DNA of 40,895 nt from a virus. The notes beneath the pieces were generated by a model. It saw nothing but the letters and a program-made list of their open reading frames with translations. It had not been told where the DNA came from and did no database searches. The stretch is taken from positions 1-40,895 of the IMG/VR virus record IMGVR_UViG_3300028392_000124; one strand, 5' to 3'. This document shows positions 25,022 through 31,453 of the stretch, piece after piece. Every line of letters begins with the position of its first letter. Position 1 is the stretch's first letter. The translations under genes and the position numbers were made by a program.

Positions 25022-25567
25022 ATGGGAAGAATAGCAGGAAGAAGAAGAATGTACAAAAAAGGAGAGAGAAAGTACACCGTTCAAAAATTAAAAACAGTAG
25101 CAAGAAAACCTAATTACTTATACTCAGAGAAGGCATCTACATACCTAAAGTATATTCGTGTTGTAAGAAAGTACATACAGAAAAAATATGAGCTTAGCAT
25201 ATCTGAATTAGAGTTGGTCTTATATCTTTATGATGAGAGTATATTTGATAATAAAACTTTTGTAGAGTATTCTTCTATACTAGGTTTCTCAACTATAGAT
25301 TGGTTACACCGTTTGAAAGAAAGAGGGATAGTGAAGAAGTGGAGAGATGAGCCTGGATATAAAAGATTATATACATTAACTCACAAATATAAGATTGCTT
25401 GTAATAAACTATATAAACACCTTGAAGGAGAGCCTATACCTACTAATGTAAATCAAAACCCTTTGTTTAAAGTGTCTGCATCTTATAGTGATAAATTGTA
25501 TGCAAGGTTAATAAAACAGATGAATAGAAAAAGAGAGGAAGGAAAAAAGAATCCAGACCTCTCTTAA
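25022..25567 (+). CDS. Winged-helix DNA-binding protein
   Basis: 181 aa, the only plus-strand gene inside the minus-strand structural half apart from the 69-aa gene at 27.9 kb. A basic N-terminus (MGRIAGRRRMYKKGERK) precedes a MarR-like winged-helix region: ELELVLYLYDESIFDNKTFVEYSSILGFSTIDWLHRLKERGIVKKWR with a wing before LYTLTHKYKIACNKLYKHL. Such a fold usually reads DNA, so this is a candidate transcriptional regulator of the late genes. It has its own TACATTTG box in a divergent gap, consistent with autoregulation or control of the neighbouring late promoter. It converges on the 53-aa gene with 21 nt between stop codons. Confidence 0.7.
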   Translation: MGRIAGRRRMYKKGERKYTVQKLKTVARKPNYLYSEKASTYLKYIRVVRKYIQKKYELSISELELVLYLYDESIFDNKTFVEYSSILGFSTIDWLHRLKERGIVKKWRDEPGYKRLYTLTHKYKIACNKLYKHLEGEPIPTNVNQNPLFKVSASYSDKLYARLIKQMNRKREEGKKNPDLS

Positions 25568-25588
25568 TGATACCAACTTCAGAAGAAA

Positions 25589-25750
25589 CTATTTATCTTC
25601 TAACACCTCTTCTGTAGGTTGTGTTTTCATAGCTAACAAAACATTCAATGCGTCATTAACCACCGCAGAGTCTTTTAAATTAAAAACTCCTTTTTGAGCA
25701 GATATATTTAATGCTTGCTCGATAACTGTAATTGCTTGATCTAAATTCAT
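25589..25750 (-). CDS. Small helical protein downstream of groES
   Basis: 53 aa, missed by length cut-offs. MNLDQAITVIEQALNISAQK then GVFNLKDSAVVNDALNVLLAM: two amphipathic helices. Similar short proteins, with the pattern Q-A-l-x-x-I-E-Q-A-L...KGvFnLqDa, are familiar to me from Bacteroidota phages, function unknown. Third gene of the chaperonin operon, 21 nt after groES. Confidence 0.6.
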   Translation of the reverse strand: MNLDQAITVIEQALNISAQKGVFNLKDSAVVNDALNVLLAMKTQPTEEVLEDK

Positions 25751-25771
25751 TTTTATTTATTTATTTATTAA

Positions 25772-26032
25772 TTAAAGTACTATTCTAATGTCATTCTCGC
25801 TAATGACTAGGTATTTTCCGCCTTCTATTCTTAATTCACTAGCATTAGTTTTATCGTAGTAAATTTTATCTCCAGGTTGAATACCTTTAACCAAATCACC
25901 TGTTAGAAATACATCGGCAAGTTTATACCGTATCTCTCTATCGTTTGCTTCAGTTATTACTAAACCAACTTTGTTTTTAACCTCCTCTTTAATTGGGGAG
26001 ATAACTATTGTTCTTCCAAATGCTTTTGCCAT
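25772..26032 (-). CDS. groES: Co-chaperonin GroES
   Basis: 86 aa, slightly shorter than the usual about 95 aa. Starts FGRTIVISPIKEEV; the mobile-loop region has VGLVI where host proteins have GGIVL, and the C-terminus keeps GDKIYYDKtnaSELRIEGGKYLVISENDI with the G-D-x-I and D-I landmarks. A heptameric lid for GroEL is expected, with the short loop chemistry suggesting tuning to the phage or host GroEL. Its ATG shares one base with the groEL stop (TAATG), and the order groEL then groES is the reverse of the normal bacterial operon. Confidence 0.85.
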   Translation of the reverse strand: MAKAFGRTIVISPIKEEVKNKVGLVITEANDREIRYKLADVFLTGDLVKGIQPGDKIYYDKTNASELRIEGGKYLVISENDIRIVL

Positions 26033-27630
26033 TACCCTTGTCTTTTATTAGTTATTGTAGCCTCTGTAGTCAATAAAATAGAGGAAACAGATACTGCATT
26101 CTCAACAGCATTACGAACAACCTTAGTCGCATCAATAACACCCATTTTAAACATATCCCCACATTCTTCTGTAATTACGTTATATCCATATCCTTTGGTA
26201 TCCTCTTTAAATATATCTGCTAATATTTCATCTACACCAACACCAGCATTTTTTAATATTTGGTCAAATGGAGAATGTAAAGCAGACATTATTGAAAAGT
26301 ATCCTTTATTGAAATCGCTTTGAGAATTTAATTCAAATGGGTCTTTAAACATTTTTAAGCCATTAAAAACATCAATCAATGCTATTCCTCCTCCAGGCAA
26401 AATTCCTTCTTCTAACGCAGCCTTTGTAGCTTTAATCGCATCATCAACTCTATCTTTCTTCTCCTTCATTTCAACCTCGCTATTAGCCCCTACTTTTACT
26501 ACAGCAATCCCACCACATAATCTGCCAAGTCTGTCTTCGTAGTGCCATAGGTCTAGTTTGTTTTCAGAGAGTGAGATAGATTCTCTTACGTTAGAAACAC
26601 GAGCCTCAATATCATCTATGTACTTCTCTCTATCTGTAATAAGAATAGTTTGGTGTACATCAGAAATACATTTAAAAGCCTCTCCTAAGTAAGATGCGTC
26701 AATAGTAGATAAATCATTCCCTGTTTCATCAGATGCAAGTGTAGCTCCTGTTAATGCACATAGGTCCTCTAGTAATTCAAACCTTTTGATACCAAATCCT
26801 TCAGGTGAAACCACATTAACTTTAATTACTCCTTTAGCTTTGTTTACGTTCAAAGTATTCATAACACCATCTTCAACATCAGAGATAATCAAGAGGCTTC
26901 TTTTGTTTTGCATAGCAGCCTCACATATTGGAAGAATATCCTCAAGACTTTTAATTTCTTGGTCTGAGATAAATACTAATGGGTTTTCTAACACACACTC
27001 TTGTTTCTGTTGGTTTGTTATTAAATAAGGAGAGTTATACCCCTTCTTAATTTTAGTTCCATCAATAACTTCAACGTATGTTTTAGAAGACATACTTTCC
27101 TCCATAGTTACAACACCATCAACACCAACTTTTAAGTAAGCACTTGCAATAATATCACCCAGCTCACTATCATTATTAGCTGAGATTCTAGCTACGCTTT
27201 TAAGGGTCTTGTTGTTTACCTTCTTACTTTGTTTTTTCAACGCTTCAACAATGTCGTTTGAAGCCATCTGCATACCCTTTTTAAACTGAGAGATATTTGT
27301 CTTTTCATCAATTAATGTAATTGCTTTGTTTACAATGCTTTGTGTTAATACTGCTGTGGTTGTAGTTCCATCGCCTGCGTTATCAGCACTTCTTATAGAT
27401 GCTTGCTTGATAATACTTGCTCCTAGATTTTCTGTGGGATCAGATAGATTAATAGACTTTGCTACTGTAACACCATCTTTTGAAAGGTGAGGAAGACCTC
27501 TCTCATCTTCTATTGCAACATTTCTTCCTGCTGCACCTAATGTAACTTTTACTGCGTTTGCAACAATGTTTACACCGTTAATTAATTTTTCTTTGGCATC
27601 ATCTCCAAAGAGGATTTCTTTTTCAATCAT
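26032..27630 (-). CDS. groEL: Chaperonin GroEL
   Basis: 532 aa. Nucleotide-site residues match E. coli numbering: KDGVTVAK with Asp52 and GDGTT with Asp87; further on, GGIAVVKVGANSEVEMKEKK then DRVDDAIKATKAALEEGILPGGG keeps the second ATPase region. The apical domain is present, so full cage function is plausible. The C-terminus ends TITNKRQG without the Gly-Gly-Met repeat tail of host GroEL. Phage-encoded GroEL usually serves folding of virion proteins, possibly the capsid protein here; that link is inference. It lies second in an operon started by a 44-aa gene under a TATATTTG box. Confidence 0.9.
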   Translation of the reverse strand: MIEKEILFGDDAKEKLINGVNIVANAVKVTLGAAGRNVAIEDERGLPHLSKDGVTVAKSINLSDPTENLGASIIKQASIRSADNAGDGTTTTAVLTQSIVNKAITLIDEKTNISQFKKGMQMASNDIVEALKKQSKKVNNKTLKSVARISANNDSELGDIIASAYLKVGVDGVVTMEESMSSKTYVEVIDGTKIKKGYNSPYLITNQQKQECVLENPLVFISDQEIKSLEDILPICEAAMQNKRSLLIISDVEDGVMNTLNVNKAKGVIKVNVVSPEGFGIKRFELLEDLCALTGATLASDETGNDLSTIDASYLGEAFKCISDVHQTILITDREKYIDDIEARVSNVRESISLSENKLDLWHYEDRLGRLCGGIAVVKVGANSEVEMKEKKDRVDDAIKATKAALEEGILPGGGIALIDVFNGLKMFKDPFELNSQSDFNKGYFSIMSALHSPFDQILKNAGVGVDEILADIFKEDTKGYGYNVITEECGDMFKMGVIDATKVVRNAVENAVSVSSILLTTEATITNKRQG

Positions 27631-27654
27631 AGTTTTAATTTAATTTAATTTGTT

Positions 27655-27789
27655 TTATTCCCAAGTAAGTTTTAATTTAAAAATAAAGAAGTAAACTCCT
27701 ACTTCGTTGTAATCATATTCTTGGTCTTTGTAGTAAAAGTCAAAACCAAATAGGCAAAGTTGTGGGGAGATTTCTAATTCTATTTCCAT
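27655..27789 (-). CDS. 44-aa leader gene of chaperonin operon
   Basis: MEIELEISPQLCLFGFDFYY then KDQEYDYNEVGVYFFIFKLK and LTWE. The peptide is short, aromatic and beta-like. The start follows a TATATTTG box by 27 nt, and groEL begins 24 nt after its stop. I recall a similar short I-E-x-S-P-q-l-x-x-G-x-x-y sequence from other Bacteroidota phages but know no function. Confidence 0.55.
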   Translation of the reverse strand: MEIELEISPQLCLFGFDFYYKDQEYDYNEVGVYFFIFKLKLTWE

Positions 27790-27816
27790 ATTTATATTTA
27801 ATTTAATTTAACCTTG

Positions 27817-27824
27817 CAAATATA
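27817..27824 (-). promoter_or_regulatory. Bacteroidota -7 box TATATTTG (chaperonin operon)
   Basis: Minus-strand TATATTTG, 27 nt upstream of the 44-aa gene that leads into groEL-groES. The -33 element is not clear. It lies 15 nt from an oppositely directed identical box at 27840. Confidence 0.55.
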
Positions 27825-27839
27825 TATAATTTATTTCAA

Positions 27840-27847
27840 TATATTTG
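27840..27847 (+). promoter_or_regulatory. Bacteroidota -7 box TATATTTG
   Basis: Plus-strand TATATTTG, 25 nt before the ATG at 27873. A TTG occurs 23 nt further upstream. Back-to-back with the chaperonin promoter. Confidence 0.55.
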
Positions 27848-27872
27848 TGTTTTAATATCAAACCAAATAAAA

Positions 27873-28082
27873 ATGTACCAACAATTCATAGATAAGTGTG
27901 AAGAATTACTTTTAAACTTCAAAGAAACAGGAGAGATTGAATCATTATTACTCTTAGAATCATATTTATCAAACTTCTTAGATTACGCTGTAGATGATTA
28001 CTTAGATGAAATCAATGACTCTAATACCACTCATTCAGTACCTGCCTCACATTTTAATTGGAACTCAAATAACACTTTATAA
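27873..28082 (+). CDS. Small acidic protein
   Basis: 69 aa, helical and acidic (yQQFIDKCEELLLNFKETGE, then DYAVDDYLDEIND). No family recognised. It has its own TATATTTG promoter box and runs into the 3' end of the opposite 81-aa gene, with a 29-nt convergent overlap of coding sequence. Confidence 0.55.
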   Translation: MYQQFIDKCEELLLNFKETGEIESLLLLESYLSNFLDYAVDDYLDEINDSNTTHSVPASHFNWNSNNTL

Positions 28083-28299
28083 ACTTCCCATCTTTATCAT
28101 ACAGTTTATCTAGTTTAAACTTATCATCAATGTGTTCTATGATATTATCTAGGTTAATTGTTTGAAACAACATCTGAAACTTGTTTACATTCATATCTGG
28201 GTCTTGAGAGTTATCCATATAGTGTTTGTAAAACCACATAAGGTCGTAATTACCTGTGTTACGCATCTCAATGTATTTTTCTATTTCTTGTGTTTTCAT
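28054..28299 (-). CDS. Small hypothetical protein
   Basis: 81 aa, mixed charge. MKTQEIEKYIEMRNTGNYDL then MWFYKHYMDN; ends KCYLSSN. The pattern (I-e-x-Y-I-x-m-r-n-t-x-x-Y-D-l-x-w-f-y-x-y-y) is familiar from small Bacteroidota phage proteins, function unknown. ATGA overlap with the gene before it; last of a four-gene operon. Confidence 0.6.
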   Translation of the reverse strand: MKTQEIEKYIEMRNTGNYDLMWFYKHYMDNSQDPDMNVNKFQMLFQTINLDNIIEHIDDKFKLDKLYDKDGKFIKCYLSSN

Positions 28300-28544
28300 A
28301 GTTTTTCTATTTCTTCTCTAACGTTATACCAAAACCCTTTACCCAATCCAACTTCAGGCAAACCATTTATTAATGATTTTATTATTTCATTAACACAAAT
28401 TAAAGCACATTGTTTAGAATTAAATCTACCTATTTCCATAGTCATTTTATCAAATAACTCTTGTGCTTTTTCTTTTGCTTTCTCTCTTGCTTTTTCAAGT
28501 CTTATTTCGTGAGCTTTAATAAACTCTTCTTTGTCTTTATTCAT
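28296..28544 (-). CDS. Small coiled-coil hypothetical protein
   Basis: 82 aa. A charged N-terminal helix (EFIKAHEIRLEKAREKAKEK) leads into IGRFNSKQCALICVNEIIKS. No family recognised. It overlaps both neighbours by 4 nt (ATGA), so translation of the operon is coupled. Confidence 0.6.
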   Translation of the reverse strand: MNKDKEEFIKAHEIRLEKAREKAKEKAQELFDKMTMEIGRFNSKQCALICVNEIIKSLINGLPEVGLGKGFWYNVREEIEKL

Positions 28545-28801
28545 AGGTTTTCTATTTTATCTACGTCTATTAATGCTCCCATTTTTATTTCTCCATCAAC
28601 AATATTAATTATTAAATCGCAATTATTTTCTTTTTTAAAAGCTTTTATTTTATAATTAAACATATCTTGTAGATATACTGCGTTAGTAAATATTGACTCG
28701 TATTTTTCATCAATATTATTCAAATTGTTTTTTTCTCTCCATTCTTTCACTCTTGCGTTGTGAGTTTCTATAAAATGTTTTTCGTGCTCTTCTATATTCA
28801 T
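28541..28801 (-). CDS. Small hypothetical protein
   Basis: 86 aa. MNIEEHEKHFIETHNARVKE then WREKNNL; ends with DGEIKMGALIDVDKIENL. Its N-terminal helix resembles that of the following 82-aa protein in spacing (E-x-F/I-x-x-H-x-x-R), so the two may be distant duplicates. 3 nt after the HTH gene stop. Confidence 0.6.
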   Translation of the reverse strand: MNIEEHEKHFIETHNARVKEWREKNNLNNIDEKYESIFTNAVYLQDMFNYKIKAFKKENNCDLIINIVDGEIKMGALIDVDKIENL

Positions 28802-28804
28802 AAT

Positions 28805-29716
28805 TTATTTATTTAATTGTTTTAACCATTTGTTATATTCGTCTAAAGCATTTTGTACATCATCTTCATCCCATAAATTGTAAACCGTATTGATGTGCAA
28901 CTCTGATTTTTTAGATACACTTCTTTTAGTTAATCTACTTTCTAAAACTTCTTTGAATGATGATATAGCGTGAGTTATTTTCATTACGTTACATCCCTTT
29001 ATAAATTCTTGGTATGAGTGCGTTGAAAACATAGAGTAGTTGTAGTTGTCTATATCTTTTTTAAACATAAAGTACAATCTTTTAACTGTTGATTCAGAAA
29101 CCATACTAACTTTAGATATATCTTTTATAGTTAAGAAAGTATTATCATCATTACCTAATTCAATTAATAAATCAATAGCTCTCTCTATATTGTGTATTGA
29201 TTCTATTCTTTTAGACTTATTGTAATGAGACATTACTACTTTTGATTTTCCATCATATATCTTTCCCTCAATCTCCCTATCTTTCTTACCAATCTTATCA
29301 TAAGGTTTAACCCAAAAGAATTTTTTTGTTACAGGAGATATTTCATATAAACCTTCTCTAACCGTATTTATGTTGTCTAGTATTACTCCTCTATCAGCTA
29401 TCAATTCTTTGGTATCAAAAAACTCCACACACAACAAATTCATATACTTAAAAAGAATAGATTGTTCTATGTCTGGATTCAAATAAGACAATACACCAGC
29501 TATTCTAAAAGCATTAGAGAAATTACCCCTTGATAATGATGTGTGAGCAGAAAATGAATCATACCCATCTTCTATGTAATAAGAGACCAGAGTGCCATTA
29601 TGTATTACTTCTTTACCAACTCTTTTAGCTTCCTCTAAATCTATCCCATCCCATCTTAATACCAATTTGTATTTAGATAAATAATCTCCACTAGTTTTTA
29701 ATTCTTCTGTTTTCAT
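28805..29716 (-). CDS. HTH DNA-binding protein candidate
   Basis: 303 aa from MKTEELKTSG. Residues about 185-215 hold a helix-turn-helix-like FLTIKDISKVSMVSESTVKR, and near the C-terminus (about 255-290) RLTKRSVSKKSELHINTVYN looks like a second one. The N-terminal half has no motif I recognise. It could be a repressor or replication initiator facing the control region at 29.7-30.5 kb. The longer reading from 29755 would translate through the TATATTTG promoter box, so I chose 29716. The box ends only about 6 nt before the ATG, so the mRNA may be nearly leaderless. It heads an operon with three small genes. Confidence 0.6.
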   Translation of the reverse strand: MKTEELKTSGDYLSKYKLVLRWDGIDLEEAKRVGKEVIHNGTLVSYYIEDGYDSFSAHTSLSRGNFSNAFRIAGVLSYLNPDIEQSILFKYMNLLCVEFFDTKELIADRGVILDNINTVREGLYEISPVTKKFFWVKPYDKIGKKDREIEGKIYDGKSKVVMSHYNKSKRIESIHNIERAIDLLIELGNDDNTFLTIKDISKVSMVSESTVKRLYFMFKKDIDNYNYSMFSTHSYQEFIKGCNVMKITHAISSFKEVLESRLTKRSVSKKSELHINTVYNLWDEDDVQNALDEYNKWLKQLNK

Positions 29717-29721
29717 AGGTA

Positions 29722-29729
29722 CAAATATA
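29722..29729 (-). promoter_or_regulatory. Bacteroidota -7 box TATATTTG of HTH gene
   Basis: Minus-strand TATATTTG separated from the ATG at 29716 by 5 nt (TACCT). A start site at the usual distance gives a leader of a few bases at most. Confidence 0.6.
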
Positions 29730-29783
29730 CAACATATTTTCCACATTATATACATAAGTTACTAATAAATAAAAAGTATACAA

Positions 29784-29797
29784 GAGTGGTATCACTC
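29784..29797. repeat. Inverted repeat, operator candidate
   Basis: GAGTG-gtat-CACTC, a perfect 5-bp inverted repeat about 55 nt upstream of the HTH-gene promoter. It could bind a dimeric regulator. Confidence 0.4.
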
Positions 29798-30031
29798 ATC
29801 ATATAAGTTAGCCTTATAGAATGGTTGAGACCTATGTTGTATGTTTTTTTAGAATACCACATATCAGTAAGTTTTAGGTTATACCCCATTCTCCACCCTC
29901 TCACCTCTCCCCATAACCGAATATATTTAACCCCCCCATAATTATAATTACATTTTGATTTTAAACTTTTTGCCTTTTTTCCTCCTATATATGTAACCGT
30001 AAATAAATAACCCTGTTTTAATTTTATAGGT

Positions 30032-30087
30032 TTTTTTTAGTAGGTCCATTTTGCGATACCTTGAAAAAAGTTTTTTTAGATGGTCCA
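30032..30087 (+). repeat. Pair of direct repeats TTTTTTTAGnnGGTCCA
   Basis: Copies at 30032-30048 and 30071-30087, identical except that the two middle bases are TA in one and AT in the other; start-to-start distance 39 nt. They lie in the non-coding control region. Confidence 0.6.
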
Positions 30088-30363
30088 AAAGGTTGTGTTA
30101 AACCAGCTCTAAATTCTAAAAACAGTTAATTTGTTTAAATAATCAATTTACATTATTATGTTTTCATAGTTTATATATTATGCTGCAATAGTTTAAATAG
30201 TGTTTATATTACATTATATATATGTTTTCGTTGTCCTTATATATATACGTGTTTTAATAGTTTTATATGTTAATTATTTTAAATTGGATTAAAAAATTAT
30301 ATCCTTGATACTCAACAACTTACAAAATACTTTTATTTAATTATGTTAAAGTTTTGTTAAAAA

Positions 30364-30396
30364 TTTGGAAATAACATTTTAACCGCCGTATATTTG
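30364..30396 (+). promoter_or_regulatory. Strong Bacteroidota promoter (early)
   Basis: TTTG at 30364-30367, 21-nt spacer, TATATTTG at 30389-30396: a full match to the Bacteroidota -33/-7 consensus. It drives the rightward transcript starting with the 140-aa gene. Confidence 0.75.
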
Positions 30397-30399
30397 TAC

Positions 30400-30472
30400 C
30401 GTTGCAATGAAGCAACAAAAAACATATTATAACTAAATTAGTTTTCGGAGCTTTTTAAAACCGACTAAAAAA
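30400..30472 (+). promoter_or_regulatory. Structured 5' leader of first early gene
   Basis: About 70 nt between promoter and ATG. It includes the hairpin GTTGC-aatgaa-GCAAC at 30401-30416 and a possible second stem TTAGT...ACTAA with inner CGG...CCG. Such a long leader is exceptional in this compact genome and suggests control of stability or translation. Confidence 0.45.
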
Positions 30473-30895
30473 ATGAATACAACAGTAAAAAACACCAGTA
30501 CAAAAAAAGTAGCTACAAAATTGAGCGTTACTGAATTATTAAAAGCAACTACCGAAAAAATCGCAACCCCTAAAAAAACAAATTTAGAGAGACAAAACGA
30601 CCTTATAAATAAAGAGGACAAAACTACTTTTGACTGGGTAAAACTGGCAAATGTAACCGATAAAATAGAGGACAAAACTATTTCAAAGGTTTACAAAAAT
30701 TGTATAAAAAACGTTTATTTAAAAAATATAACGGGACTAACTAAAACACCTACTTTTGAGGACTTCAAAGCTAAAATGTCAGTAAAAGAAACTTATTCAA
30801 ACTGGGACGGATACAAAGCACTGGCTAAATTTAACGTAAAAAATAACACAGCTGCAAAGGTGAAAAGACAAAACAAAAAAGAGGCTAAAAAATAG
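30473..30895 (+). CDS. Basic early protein, unknown
   Basis: 140 aa, strongly basic. N-terminal half rich in Lys and Thr and probably disordered (MNTTVKNTSTKKVATKLSVT); C-terminal part helical (TFEDFKAKMSVKETYSNWDG) and ending KRQNKKEAKK. First gene after the strongest promoter of the window, so probably expressed immediately on infection; nucleic-acid binding or host takeover are guesses from charge and place. Its stop codon lies inside a hairpin that may end part of the transcription. Confidence 0.65.
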   Translation: MNTTVKNTSTKKVATKLSVTELLKATTEKIATPKKTNLERQNDLINKEDKTTFDWVKLANVTDKIEDKTISKVYKNCIKNVYLKNITGLTKTPTFEDFKAKMSVKETYSNWDGYKALAKFNVKNNTAAKVKRQNKKEAKK

Positions 30896-30901
30896 CCTTT
30901 A
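30882..30901 (+). terminator. Weak terminator hairpin over the stop codon
   Basis: AGGCTA-aaaaa-TAGCCT followed by only TTAAA. The stem contains the TAG stop of the 140-aa gene. The short T-run suggests partial termination or mRNA end protection. Confidence 0.45.
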
Positions 30902-30905
30902 AATA

Positions 30906-30955
30906 GGTGTAAAAGACTTGGCTTTTTTATCGGGTTCAATTTGCCCGATACACCA
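30906..30955 (+). ncRNA. Minimal tRNA-like fold 1
   Basis: A closing stem (GGTG with CACC, then A) encloses two hairpins: AAAAG-acttgg-CTTTT and TATCGGG-ttcaatttg-CCCGATA. The second loop begins TTCAATT, matching the T-loop consensus TTCRANY, and the 3' end reads CACCA. There is no D-arm. It resembles a reduced or decayed tRNA of about 50 nt; no standard tRNA can be drawn. Confidence 0.4.
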
Positions 30956-30956
30956 C

Positions 30957-31303
30957 TAATAAATGTAAGGAATACACCAAAAACAAACGTTTTGAGGTCG
31001 TTAACTGGCGAAATGCGAGGACTTCAAAAAAGGCGAAACGCTATGTTTGTTATAACGTGCAAAAATTCTGGAAATATTTAGTAACCTTTAATATGAGGGA
31101 CTGGCAAAGGTCTTGCCTACTAAATTTGACACGGAATACAAGAAACAACTACACTGAACCGTCAAGGGTGTAAGGCTATAAAAGTAGTCAGGTTTGAACT
31201 GCGAGGAAATTTATAGGGCTTTTTAAATACATTTAGAATGTATTATTTTAGTCAATACCATATTTGAAATATAGGGCAAAAAATAAAGATAATTATATAT
31301 TTT
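30957..31303 (+). ncRNA. Candidate structured RNA of unknown class
   Basis: No gene is visible in about 350 nt of a genome that otherwise has few gaps. Helices found by eye: P1 30982-30988 with 31045-31051 (7 bp); inside it P2 30990-30999 with 31020-31029 (10 bp, one G-T); P3 GCG-aaa-CGC at 31033-31041, so P1-P3 form a three-way junction; P4 GGCAA-aggtc-TTGCC at 31103-31117; P5 TTGA(ca)CGG 31126-31134 with 31159-31165; a helix 31150-31155 with 31167-31172 that interleaves with P5 as a pseudoknot; P6 AATACATT-tag-AATGTATT at 31226-31244. It ends at a perfect terminator. I matched it to no known RNA (not tmRNA, RNase P or 6S). Probably read from the 30364 promoter. Confidence 0.5.
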
Positions 31304-31337
31304 AGGCACACCTTATAAAATAGGTGTGCCTTTATTA
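31304..31337 (+). terminator. Strong intrinsic terminator
   Basis: A perfect 10-bp stem AGGCACACCT / AGGTGTGCCT with the 8-nt loop TATAAAAT, then TTATTAT. It closes the structured RNA region and sits 3-9 nt before tRNA-like fold 2. Confidence 0.8.
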
Positions 31338-31339
31338 TA

Positions 31340-31405
31340 TGGTATGTTGCAAGGTGCAAAGGGCAAAATTATTTTGTCTTATGGGTTCGATTCCCATCAT
31401 ACCAA
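31340..31405 (+). ncRNA. tRNA-like cloverleaf, 66 nt
   Basis: Acceptor-like TGGTATG pairs perfectly with CATACCA (7 bp), with A as the discriminator and no encoded CCA. Contiguous arms: TTGC-aaggt-GCAA (D-like); AGGGCAA-aattatt-TTGTCTT (7 bp with two G-T pairs, 7-nt loop); ATGGG-ttcgatt-CCCAT (T-arm with canonical loop). The arms use every base: 7+13+21+17+7+1 = 66, so positions 8-9, 26 and the variable loop are missing. The middle loop would present UUA, but the base before it is A instead of U33. It is either a degenerate tRNA or a tRNA mimic. Confidence 0.55.
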
Positions 31406-31453
31406 CAACTGCAATAGTGCAGCCAAACAATAAAATAATATAAAAAAAAGAAA

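Larger units (their letters stand above)
29756..30361. other. Divergent non-coding control region, origin candidate
   Basis: About 600 nt with no credible gene, between leftward and rightward transcription. It holds: a hairpin GAGTG-gtat-CACTC at 29784-29797; a C-rich polypyrimidine stretch with a C7 run at 29886-29937; two 17-mers TTTTTTTAGnnGGTCCA at 30032 and 30071; and a very A+T-rich zone (30120-30300) with three ATAGTTT units at 30166, 30188 and 30257. Divergent transcription, repeats and an A+T-rich zone fit a replication origin or early control region; no dnaA-like box was identified. Confidence 0.5.

Noticed and set aside
25581-25601. Bidirectional terminator AGAAGA...TCTTCT
   Set aside because: Only six A/T-rich pairs and no T-run on either side; too weak to list.
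29717-29755. N-terminal extension of the HTH protein from 29755
   Set aside because: The extra residues are encoded by the TATATTTG promoter box and its flank; the ATG at 29716 has a better context.
30433-30675. Minus-strand 80-aa frame, hydrophobic
   Set aside because: Mirror of the Lys-rich 140-aa gene; Phe/Leu richness is the antisense of AAA codons, and it has no start context.
31121-31128. TAAATTTG promoter inside the structured RNA
   Set aside because: It overlaps helix P5, has no -33 element and no nearby gene start; chance in A/T-rich DNA is likely.
31367-31373. Ochre suppressor tRNA (anticodon UUA)
   Set aside because: The loop AATTATT has A instead of U at position 33, the fold lacks core linker bases, and nearly all genes here end in TAA, so general suppression would be harmful. 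No in-frame TAA interrupts a large gene.
30906-31405. tmRNA split between the two tRNA-like folds
   Set aside because: No tag reading frame ending in Ala-Ala, and each fold closes on itself rather than with the other.
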